From contig JBBPTG010000063.1 of assembly GCA_038093975.1 (NCBI GenBank), forward strand, positions 62,001 through 126,000: a DNA stretch of 64,000 nt. Direction: 5' to 3'. A program made the translations under genes and the position numbers. The stretch comes from Chalciporus piperatus (lineage: Eukaryota; Basidiomycota; Agaricomycetes; Boletales; Boletaceae). This document shows positions 12,793 through 22,128 of the stretch, in pieces. How positions within the stretch are numbered: position 1 is the first letter of the stretch; the number at the start of each line of letters is the position of its first letter. The notes under the pieces are model-generated. The model did not search any database, had not been told where the DNA came from, and saw only the letters and a list, made by a program, of their open reading frames with translations.

Positions 12793-13832
12793 CTACTTGT
12801 GCGTCCACTGAGGCTTGCGCTTCTCCAAAAAGGCCGAGAAACCCTCGGCATGATCAGCGAGGCCAAACGTGGCATGGTATATCCTGGATTCCAAATGCAA
12901 CCCGTTCTTCAGCCCGAGGTCCTCAGCTAGATCGTGTTGAGCTGCTGTCACAGGCCATTGAAGCCAAGCGACACACCTGCGTTCACAGCTTCTTTAGCCA
13001 TGGCTACGACAGGCTCAGAGTAGCTCGCCATCTGTTGTGCATACTCTATCGCACGCGGAACTGTTTCCTCGTTTTCGAATACTTTGGCCACGAGGCCGGC
13101 ATGTTCTGCGTCTACAGCGTTCAAGTTCTCACCGGTTAATACCATGTGCATCGCCTGTATACCGATGTCTGAGACGTGTTTTACGCTGAAGTAAGGGTGA
13201 AAACAAGGTACATACCTTTGATTTACCAATGGCACGAATGAGACGTTGAGTACCTCCAGCTCCAGGAATCGTGCCGAGTTTTATCTCCGGCTGTCCGAAG
13301 ACGGCTCCTTTGCCAGCGTACAAGATGTCGCACATCATGGCGAGCTCACATCCGCCTCCTAGCTAGCGATGGTCGTCAACTTTGTCTCAGCGGCGCATGA
13401 GGTAAGGCAGCTTTGGACAAGATCCAGCCCAAGAAACCGGTGTACCCACCGCGTACCCGTTGATCGCGCCAATCATCGGTTTGTGTATAGATGCCATTCC
13501 ATTGTTGAGGTTCTGGAGATAATCGACGTTGTAGGCGCCGACGAAGTCGAGCTCTTTCTGCTCCTTGATGTCAGCACCAGCTGAGGGTATTATGTTAGGG
13601 TTGTCAGCAGGTTTCAGACTTCGATGTCGTGTTCTGAGTACAAACCGCAGAAGGCTTTGTTGCTCCCTGTGATGACGATCGCACCGATGTTGGAATTCTT
13701 GTCATAGGATCGAAGTGCAGCGAGGAGTTCGTCGATCAACGTCCCGGAGATGGCATTCAAGGCCTTGGGTCGGTTCAGGGTGATAATCCCGACGCGGCCT
13801 TCCTCCCGGGTCAAGATGGTAGGCTCAGACAT
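12793..13832 (-). CDS. Enoyl-CoA hydratase/isomerase (crotonase family)
   Basis: Hydrates trans-2-enoyl-CoA in fatty-acid beta-oxidation. The sequence runs [20 protein letters not shown], then [24 protein letters not shown] (oxyanion-hole region), [12 protein letters not shown] (Glu equivalent to rat Glu144) and [20 protein letters not shown] (Glu equivalent to rat Glu164). The usual C-terminal helices follow, ending [14 protein letters not shown]. Both catalytic glutamates are present. I infer four introns, including gtttgtact...ccctcag after AFC and one between NGYA and LGGGCE. The length of about 260 residues fits the mature enzyme. There is no obvious mitochondrial presequence, so it may be cytosolic or peroxisomal (the C-terminus is not SKL), or an upstream exon was missed. 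Two broken copies lie at 49.8 and 52.6 kb. Confidence 0.92.
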
Positions 13833-14622
13833 GTCTCTGTCCCAGCAGTTGGCTAGTTGAACGCTTCACCGCTCTTTCGGTTTGACTTGAAGGTCATCTG
13901 TCGCATTTATGACAGAGTTCGGAGTTCGCTTCCGAACGGGCCGGAGCGCGTCACAGCTCAACTTGACTCTTACCTGAACCAGATCGACCAACAATTTGGG
14001 ATGCAGAGGATAACTACTATGATGCTCCCACCAAGTCTACTGCCGACAACTGTGTCTTGACGCGTTTTGTCTCAATCCAACTGTCATAGACCTATGACAT
14101 TCCATCATGATTTTCAGCGACTTTTGAACTGCGCCTTCAAACTTGTGACGCAGCCCAAAGCAAGTTATCGACCACCCATTTTTGTGCAAATCACGAAGCT
14201 AGTGTAAACCGTGCAGCTACTACACTTGCAGCTCAAAGTCAAAACCTCTCAAACCCAGACCTACGAATATGCGCCATTGAAAGCAACGTCAGATATATCT
14301 CGCAAGGGCAGCCACGTCCCCTCAATAATCTTCAAGTTCACAATCAAGGAGCTCGTGTGCGACAATGACGCAGGAAAGCCCAGACGAGGACAGCGAGTGC
14401 ATAATTGATGTACATGAATGTGTGCCAGGTGACTCTGATTTGATTCTCACGGAATAACCGCGAAGACGTCCGATGTCGAGTTGTGTCAGGTGGTTTCATG
14501 TCAGTCTTCGAAGGTCGGTTAAACATAGACCTGAGCCCAACGTGAACCATTCGAGATATCCCTTATCTCCTCACGTTCCACTCGTGAGCTCTTTCTCCCA
14601 ACCCTCCTTCATTCCTCCCCTC
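13833..14622. other. Intergenic region between divergent hydratase and phosphatase genes
   Basis: No supported gene. It separates the minus-strand hydratase from the plus-strand phosphatase and so must hold both promoters. A pyrimidine-rich stretch (about 14565-14620) sits just before the phosphatase ATG. Confidence 0.4.
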
Positions 14623-16588
14623 ATGACGACAAACAGTGATGCGATCTTGGGAGTTGTGCTCATCGTTCGCCACGGCGACCGACTCGGCTTCTACCAAAGC
14701 CCGACCACGTACACTGCAACGGCCACGCAGATCACTCCCTTGGGGAATGTAAGCTCTCCTCAAAACGCGAGTACGATACTGGATTCTTACTGAAGAACTT
14801 CTAGCAACAAGAGTATCAGCTGGGAGAGTTCCTACAGTCCATCTACATGAACTCGTCTTCGCCATCTTGCATCCCTGGAATGAGCACCGGGCTCTTCAAC
14901 CAGTCTCAGGTCTACATCCAAGCTGACCTCGGTGGGGAATACGGTGTGGTGTATGACTCCTGCGTCTCGCTCACCCAGGGGCTTTGGCCCGTCACTGTCA
15001 GCAATAATATAACGCTGGCTAACGGTTCGACGATTGTCGCTCCCCTTGGAGGGTATCAGGTATGTCAGTTGACTTTCTTTTCCATATTGATCTAATCAAT
15101 CTGATTCGGCGGTTATCAGTCTGTCCCCAGTGAGTTATTGTTTACCCTCTCAGCGATCAAAATAACTCACCGAGGAATCGAGTCGAGGCCGTGGATCCAA
15201 ATGTGGACGTTTCCCTGGAAGGATTCTTGGATTGCAATGTCAGCGCGCTTTGACTCCCGTTCGTTGATGGCGTACTCAGTGCAGCGTAGACGTTTGACAC
15301 ACACACGACTAACTTTTACAACTCTGTCGAGTTTCAGGAGATGGCCAAGCAGAGTGCCGCTTTCCTCAACATGCTGCCTCCTTACTTGGACGGTAGATCG
15401 GTCAGCCTGGTAAACATGGTATGGCTCTCCTTTCTCGGGTGTAGGCCGCAATTTCAACGAATCTGACATTCTTGTAGTGGAACGTACGTCTGGACTGCAT
15501 TAAGGCGTTGTACTTACCCTAACTCGATCAAAACTACCCGTTAGATCTATGACTATATGAACGTCAATAGCATCCACAACGCCACGTTCGCCCAAGCTCT
15601 CCCTCCTACCTTTTTGGAACAGGCAAGGGCCCTTGCGAACTGGCACGAATCCAACGTGTTCACCGACCCTAGCATATCTGGAATTGGAAACAGTGAGTGT
15701 CTTGCGTCAATACAGTCTGCGCAAACCTCACTAACTCACACTCACCTATTATCGTCACGAAGTCGCGGGTCGAGCAATTGTGCCTTCGATACTCAGCGGT
15801 TTCGCGGATATCGTGAACTCAAAAAACCCCATCAAGATGTCGATCACAGCTATCGCCTATAAGCCATTCTTGTCACTCTTCAATATGACTGGAATTGCGG
15901 CCGCTAACCCTCAACTGGCTGGAATCGGTGAGTCTTCATCATGCGTGGTCTTGTCCTCGTAATTCCTGCTAAGTTACGCGCATCAGTGGATTATGCTTCT
16001 GTTGTCGCGTTCGAGGTCCGCCAACCAAGTTCCGGAGGCGAACCTGTGATCAGGTTCAATTTCAAAAACGGGACTGATGTTGGGTTCACGACATACAACT
16101 GGTTGAACCAAACGGGTGACGTTCCCCTCTCTGCGTTCATCAACACCGTGGCTGTAAGTACTTGCAGCCCTCCCGGATTTGTTACTCAGTGACATCATCG
16201 TCGATCCCCACTGACGTGGTTGATGGTTCCTTAGCCCTCTGCTGTGAACACGACGGCCGACTGGTGTAACGTCTGCGACAATTCACAAGACAGGGGATGC
16301 GGTGCGCTGACGCTTGCGGCACAACAAGCCCGTTCGGCGGCATTGTCACCTCTTAGTCCCATAGGTGCTGGATTCCTGGGTGCTGGCTTGACGCTTGTTA
16401 TCGTTCTGCTGTCGTTTGCGACGTTGCTTTTATTGGGATTCTTGAACTTTGGGAGCAGACGGAAGACCAGGGGTGTACTATTACGGGAAGATGACGAGGT
16501 ACGTTCTGTGCAGCAGTCAGCAGGACTGTCAAACGCTGAACAATTGCAGTTCGAGTTGCGAAAGAGCCCAAGTAATAAAAGCTCCTGA
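14623..16588 (+). CDS. Histidine phosphatase family protein with C-terminal membrane anchor
   Basis: Histidine acid phosphatase-type (branch 2) phosphomonoesterase. The phosphohistidine loop RHGDR lies at about residues 17-21. Downstream exons read QQEYQLGEFLQSIY, AKQSAAFLNMLPPYL, LANWHESNVFTDPSISGIGN, then YKPFLSLFNMTG and FRFNFKNGT-like segments. A single hydrophobic helix (GAGFLGAGLTLVIVLLSFAT) and a basic/acidic tail end the protein. The topology suggests a lumenal or extracellular catalytic domain anchored by the C-terminus. About seven exons are inferred from GT/AG sites. Odd points: the first ATG leaves no classical signal peptide, only the short ILGVVLIV stretch. I also could not find the HD/HDT proton-donor motif, whose place near KMSITAIAYKPF appears substituted. 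Family assignment is firm; activity is uncertain. Confidence 0.82.
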
Positions 16589-16809
16589 GGCCTAAAGGAG
16601 AATGGCGAGGTTGCTCAATGTGGATAATGATGATGATGATTCGACGATATGGATTCCAAAGAACGATGAAGCATTTACTAACACAATGTGGCATAGTGAT
16701 CTGAGAGCATGTCCGTGATGTTTTGTACTAAATCCGAGTCTAACGAGAAATTGAAATGCAATGATATTGATGCTGTGGGGTGAGGCCCGAGGCCTGAGGC
16801 TTGAGATGA

Positions 16810-18089
16810 TTATCTCCAGTCATGGTCGCTGTCGGCAGGGTTGCTGAAGAAGTCGTCGTCTTCGGAGTCGTCATGAAGGATTTCTATGACGAGGTCAGAT
16901 GAGGTCGTGTCTGATTCAGAGGAACTGTATACCGCTGTCTGCACTATCCGATTCTTCGTCATCGGGGTAGTCATTCTTGTAGTATTCCTCAGCTGTGAAA
17001 TTCGTGCGCAGCGTGAATAGTTGACCCGTGTGATCTAAATGTAATCCTCACCATTGGAATCCTCGTCAGCATCGTCCTCTTCTTCTGATTCAGAGTCATC
17101 AGACAACTCGTCATCGTTTGCGGATGGTGGAAGACCAGTGCTGTAGAACATGAGTCTCAAAGGTTGCTATTACAACCAGGACAACCTACACCGTCCCATA
17201 ATTCGCAGCAAACGAATTCCATTCGGACAACGTATACGGTCGCCTATAGAACACGTCCCAAACATAGTCGTCACCGGTCGCTGCATTGGGTATGGCGTTT
17301 CGGGAAGTAGCATCTTGCACTGTTCAGCCCAGTCCATGAGTTCACTCGACGGAATGGATGAACGAAGACTCGCGCACGCGTTAGATAATCTCGGAGCATA
17401 GGTAAGAACTTTTCCATCTCAGAATCCATGGGTGGTAGTGTAGGACTGCGGTCTTCGAGCACTGCATCATACATCTTGAAGTCATTTCGAGGGATATCCT
17501 TGGCCGAGATGACTTTTGGTCTAGGGGGGGTATGAAGATGAAAGTTGGCAGATAATTCAGAGGGTAGGAGGCGTACGGGCTGGTGGGGCGGCGTCGCTTT
17601 GGCCGTGGGTCTTCGTTATCTCCTATCATTTTGACAGCATATCGAGGTGCTCCGTTTTCCGTTCGTGGGGGCAAGATGGGAGACTTGACTTCTCGTCCGG
17701 GGGATATTTCTGCCTTTGGACTTTCGTTCGAATCTTGAGCTAGTCTCGATATTTGAGACTACATGTCGCAAAAAAAAAGGCTGAGTGGAGTGCGCAAAGG
17801 TACACTGTACGCGTACATACCTGCAGGTTCGACCTCGCCTTGTCGTCTTTCCAAGCATGATTCTCGACGGTCTGAGCGAACTGGAACACGTCGACCCCGC
17901 CTCGCGATTTCTTTCTTCTGGTCTTGGACTCAACAACTACGCGCAGACTCAGTGTGAGTGGATAGCGCTGGCAAAAACGGTGGCATGTTGGCTGGGCAAA
18001 TGCATACCGAGCGCATCCAAAGGTTCGTCTGTGCGCTTGCGCTTTATGCGCAGGATTGTGTAGGCGTGGTTTTGGGGTTGGGAGTCCAT
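16810..18089 (-). CDS. IWR1: RNA polymerase II nuclear import factor Iwr1
   Basis: Iwr1 binds assembled RNA polymerase II and directs it into the nucleus by an N-terminal nuclear localisation signal. The first exon gives MDSQPQNHAYTILRIKRKRT, then DEPLDALVVE across an intron (gtatgc...gcgtag), then KTRRKKSRGGVDVFQFAQTV. The basic clusters fit the NLS. The C-terminal half carries the Iwr1 domain: DDYVWDVFYRRP, then acidic residues, then DEDSNAEEYYKNDYPDDEES. It ends ADSDHDWR with TAA at 16810-16812. Several short introns interrupt the acidic region. The ATG at 18087-18089 is chosen because the conserved ILRIKRKRTDEPLDAL block follows within a dozen residues. It is divergently placed with a possible small gene at 18378. 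Confidence 0.88.
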
Positions 18090-18377
18090 CGTGTGCCTCG
18101 TCGTCCGCCTTGTCGTTGTTGTCGAGGGACGTGGAGGGATGGATGAGGAGAGAGGTCAAGGTAATCTTGTCACAACAGCAACTTGAACATGATTGACCTC
18201 CACAGCTAATTAGATCACGTAATCGGACCGGCTAGTTCGACTACCACGACCACTTGTCGGCACACTCCACCTGTCTCGAATTTTCCAGATCATAACGTTC
18301 GAAGGCACATCGATCTGGGTCCCCTCCTTCGTTTTTGTACAGTGACCTTCTGCTATCTCAAAATTCGGTAAGCAACC

Positions 18378-18617
18378 ATGAGGCATCCCACAGATTTGAA
18401 TACGGTTCGGTCACCAGTTGTGGGGCCACCACGAGATCCAAAATATACGTCCGATGCGGCAGAGTCTGATGAAGACAGTTCTTCGGAACCCCCATCCCCA
18501 GTTCCCGACGCAGTGATATGAACGTTTTCAATTCACTGCATATGCCAGGGTCCCGTTACAGATGGAATTATCACAACACCTCCAGAATGGACGAAGTTTG
18601 GCTTACGATCTCCTTAA
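18378..18617 (+). CDS. Possible small protein, 67 residues, one intron
   Basis: Unrecognised. An ATG at 18378 opens a frame reading MRHPTDLNTVRSPVVGPPRD, then a serine/acid-rich stretch (AAESDEDSSSEPPSPVPDA). A 36-nt candidate intron (18513-18548, gtgata...gccag) joins it in frame to GPVTDGIITTPPEWTKFGLRSP and TAA. Composition looks coding, and the position, 288 bp from the divergent Iwr1 start, suits a shared promoter. The intron is short even for this genome, and without splicing the frame ends after 47 codons. It could instead be the first exon of a larger gene or chance. Confidence 0.3.
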
Positions 18618-19835
18618 GCCCGTTCACTGAATTGATTTCTAGAACACCCGTTCGCATCGTTATCGAGCACCCCCTTTCCTGTATCGGGACATAAGATGGA
18701 TTTGTAGATTTGTTTTGTTTTGAGGGTTCTCGACCGAGCAATCGATTACTCTCTCGCGCGTGTTTTTTGAACCTAACCATTTACTGCTACTTGAAATGTT
18801 GCAGCCTCTGACAGCTTGACTGGAAGATATGATTTCGGAATTTTCTGCGATATTCCGTGAGCACAATGATGTTCCGTAACATTCCGCGAAGTTTACTAAA
18901 TTCCAAACCCCAGGGAATACCCCTCAGGGGTGATGGCTTACAAGGGCCAACTCATTGTGGGATGTTGGCCCACCTGCATGTACTTATGACTCACATATTC
19001 AAACGAGCTAGCCGATCACACCGATACGGCGTCAGTGTGCTGAGAGTGGGCTCGAATGTTCTCGAAATTGACCGACTCGGACGCGATTCGTTCGAGTTGA
19101 GCACACAATCATGGAAGCCCCGTCTATCCTTCCATACTTTCGCCGTGACCTCCGATCGAGGGGATCGAGCTGACACGGCCATCACTCGCCGGCCCCATTT
19201 CCAAGAAATTGGTACGCCCGTTACCTCGATTCAAATATTCATATCGAAATGCAGCCAAGTTAGATCGTGTGAGAAATCTTGGTGTGTGGGTCAGACTACC
19301 ACGATACTCTGAATCTCATAGAGGACGAACCCTAGAGCGGACTTTGCTTTATGACCCTGGCACTACTGCCTTCGCAACCATGCAGTCTATCTTGAATCGT
19401 GGGAGCTCCAACGGATGTCCCGTTCAACAGCAAGTTGCGAAGGATGCCTTTCCCCTATACCCAAGCCCGAGTGCTAGAGCTTCCCAGTAGAGGCGTAAAT
19501 ATTCAAATGACAGTGCAACTGGGTTTTCGCCGCCTTTATTCACCGGAGGCAGACCCAAAGGTTGAGTGAAGTCAATCTGATATACAATGTACTCGCCTCG
19601 CGATTCAAGTGGGAGCGGTAGTAGCTCATCGGCCGAGGACGAGAAAGCCGAAACCCCTGAATTATCCTCATCGTTTTCCCTCAGGGGATCAAACAATCGA
19701 AGGGATGTTTTTGGTCTCGCTGTCAAATCACAAGGGGGCTTTTGTACGTTAGCAGCACATCGGCCGAGGACATGAAAGGCGGCCGAAACCCCTGGAGTAT
19801 ATCTACTCGCTATTTGACTCGTTAGACATACGACA
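18618..19835. other. Intergenic region with a short direct repeat
   Basis: No supported gene; reading frames on either strand lack recognisable features. The only structure noticed is a pair of imperfect direct repeats at about 19619-19661 and 19750-19795. The second copy ends about 40 bp before the methyltransferase ATG. Confidence 0.4.
19619..19795. repeat. Imperfect direct repeat, two units of about 43-46 bp
   Basis: Unit 1 (about 19619-19661) and unit 2 (about 19750-19795) share tcggccgagga and gccgaaacccctg, spaced alike apart from a 3-nt difference. They lie in the promoter region of the methyltransferase gene. Origin unknown; possibly a local duplication or paired regulatory sites. 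Confidence 0.6.
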
Positions 19836-20828
19836 ATGACCAACTCCTCGCTTGAGCATAAAACCAAAGGGGACTACACCCCAGACAACTATGTCAAAAC
19901 TGCGTCTTTCGTCTTTTCGGACGAGTATACCGCGCCGATCATATCATGGTTGGATGCGGCTCCTGGTGACCGGATTATAGATCTCGGATGCGGAAGTGGA
20001 GAGCTGTCGGTCAAGATCCAAGATGCCATTGGCCCCGAGGGCTTCCTGCTGGGCGTAGATTATAACGAGGACATGGTCAGTTGGTTGTATTCGTGTTCAG
20101 ACACCGCTCACGGGTTATTTCATCAGATATCAAAAGCAAGGAGGAATGGAGTGAAGAACACGTGGATCAGCGACGTCCAAGACCTTACCCTGCCACTCTC
20201 GGCGCATACAGAGAAACCATTCGATGCAGCGTTCAGCAATGCGGCATTGCATTGGTGCAAGCGTGACCCCGCAGGAGTCCTCAAGAATCTCAAACGAGTC
20301 CTCAAGGCGGGGGGACGATTTGTTGGTGAGTTGGGAGGATACACGAACTGCGTCGGTAGGCTTGGATTTGCTTTTCTCACCACCTGGCGTACTAATGGGA
20401 ATGGAAGGTGTTCGGGCTGCTCTACACCATGCTGTGAGGAAGCGCGGATTCAATTCGGGCGATATGGATCCCTGGTACTTTCCGACGGTCGAAGAGTATC
20501 AGACGGTAAGCCAGCTAAGACTGTGATTAGTCGAGATGATCAGGCTGATGGCTTTCAGCTGCTCCAAGATGCTGGTTTTCGTGTCGATACCATATCCTTG
20601 GTTCCAAGGCTGACACCACTCAAAGAGGGTGGACTTCGTGCATGGCTCGAGCTGTTTGCTCGGGGGACGTTTTTGAAAACATTCAATGACGTGGACGCTG
20701 AGCAGATCATAGACGAAGTCGTACAGATTTGCGAGATTGACTATAAAGATCGGGAAGGGAATTGGTCGTTGATGTATGTCCGATTGCGCTTCGCGGCAAC
20801 GTTGTTGCTTGACAGTGACAGGGCTTGA
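19836..20828 (+). CDS. Class I SAM-dependent methyltransferase (trans-aconitate methyltransferase-like)
   Basis: Small-molecule methyltransferase with a Rossmann-like fold; substrate not known. Motif I is IIDLGCGSGELS, followed by the acidic end of strand 2 (GVDYNEDM), FDAAFSNAALHW (motif II/post-II) and VLKAGGRFVGELGG (motif III). The C-terminal part (DPWYFPTVEEYQ, LLQDAGF, LTPLKEGGLRAWLELF) is typical of the trans-aconitate 2-methyltransferase/BioC-like group. Homology indicates three introns: gtcagttgg...catcag (51 nt), gtaggcttg...ggaag (52 nt) and gtaagccag...tttcag (53 nt). The unspliced DNA also stays open from ATG to TGA for 330 codons. Without introns the YNEDM-to-ISKARR and GGYTN-to-GVRAAL joins would carry inserts foreign to the family, so the spliced form is preferred. 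Confidence 0.85.
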   Translation: MTNSSLEHKTKGDYTPDNYVKTASFVFSDEYTAPIISWLDAAPGDRIIDLGCGSGELSVKIQDAIGPEGFLLGVDYNEDMVSWLYSCSDTAHGLFHQISKARRNGVKNTWISDVQDLTLPLSAHTEKPFDAAFSNAALHWCKRDPAGVLKNLKRVLKAGGRFVGELGGYTNCVGRLGFAFLTTWRTNGNGRCSGCSTPCCEEARIQFGRYGSLVLSDGRRVSDGKPAKTVISRDDQADGFQLLQDAGFRVDTISLVPRLTPLKEGGLRAWLELFARGTFLKTFNDVDAEQIIDEVVQICEIDYKDREGNWSLMYVRLRFAATLLLDSDRA

Positions 20829-20860
20829 CTTGAGGTTAACTTGAGGTTGATTGAGGTTGA
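20829..20860 (+). repeat. Three-unit 10-11 bp tandem repeat
   Basis: Directly after the methyltransferase stop codon, the unit cttgaggttga occurs three times with small changes (cttgaggttaa, cttgaggttga, ttgaggttga). Short and probably slippage-derived; no function inferred. Confidence 0.7.
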
Positions 20861-22128
20861 CGGGTCCGCGGGATCTCTCTTGACAGATCTGTACATACTT
20901 GAGCCTTTGTTATAGACAGTCCATGACACTGACAGGCGATGTCAGCTAGCGCCAGGTGGCGTGCTGTGGCATACATGTGTTGTATGTACATGTCGAGTCA
21001 ATCTGATCTACGATACAAGAAGCACATATTGTGCGCTGACAGGCTGGATTGAAATTGACGTTGTTGACATCTTCGCCGATTATGACAGAAACACTCAAGT
21101 GTCTTGTCTAAGTTCGGAGCCGTCTGCATGAACTTTGCATCAATCATCAATCAATGTGATCAAGGGAAGACTGAGTAATTAATCGAGTATCAAGTCAGCG
21201 ATATCGAGGAAAGGACCAACGATCACCATTTCGAACCAGCAGACTCCAGCGGCCGCCGCAAATTGATCAAACAGTCCACAATGGTCAGAACGCCAGGGAC
21301 ATGTGCCTAATCAGAAGCATCTTCGCACTGAGTGAATCCCATAACTAGTTGAGAAGTGACCACATGCAGAGGCATGGGCAGGATTGACCATACGTGGCGA
21401 GGTTACGGGACGTTCATATCCGGTGCTTTGACCGGCCCCTGTCAAGTGCTCGCTTCCGCAGGAATACTTCTCTTCGCGGGTAGGTGTTCGCGGGTAAGAA
21501 GCACCTTGGAGCACTGGTCACGATATGATCTGTTCAATGAGCTTTCGTTCTCATTGAAGCTGGAGTCATATCCGCGGTGCCCAACAAGGCAAAAGCACCT
21601 TGGTCGGGACATCAATGAAGCATGCCCGAAGACGAGTAGATATGAGGTTTTTCCATGATTGCTTGCCTTTCCCCCCAGATGGGACCTACCATTGCACCTG
21701 CTCGCGAAAAAGCCTCGGATCGTTCCCCTTTTACGAGACGGCAACAAATGCATACATAGTATCATTTGCATAATTTCATTCAGTGAGCACAGAACCAAGG
21801 TTGGAAGACCCCCCATAAACTGCGCAGGTTGATGGGACAACTCCTCGGAGTCGCGTGTGGGGGGGAATGTGAACTCCAGATAGGTTGTGTACCTGAGGCC
21901 AGTCACCAAACAGGCATATCGAAAGCCCATGGTGGGTCCTTGCTTCAGCTCGCCAAACAGATCCAAACAGGCGTCCACATTGGACCAACAGCTTGGGGTC
22001 ACGTGGCACGCATGCTACACGCGCCGTGTTGAAAAATCAAAGAGACAGCAACTGACGCACCTTAGAGAAATCAAAGACCGGCCAAACTGACCGTGTCAGG
22101 TCACGACCAGGCCATAACGAACCTCGCG
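20861..22128. other. Intergenic region upstream of the Cdc11/Nud1 gene
   Basis: No supported gene. A 186-codon minus-strand frame at 21442-22002 has no recognisable motif and erratic composition. This span presumably contains the methyltransferase terminator and the scaffold-gene promoter. Confidence 0.4.

Noticed and set aside
19424..19867. Minus-strand 147-codon frame before the methyltransferase
   Set aside because: No motif; its apparent internal similarity (GVSAF twice) comes from the direct repeat.
21442..22002. Minus-strand 186-codon open frame
   Set aside because: No recognisable motif, mixed composition, no clear splice context, and it overlaps a promoter region.
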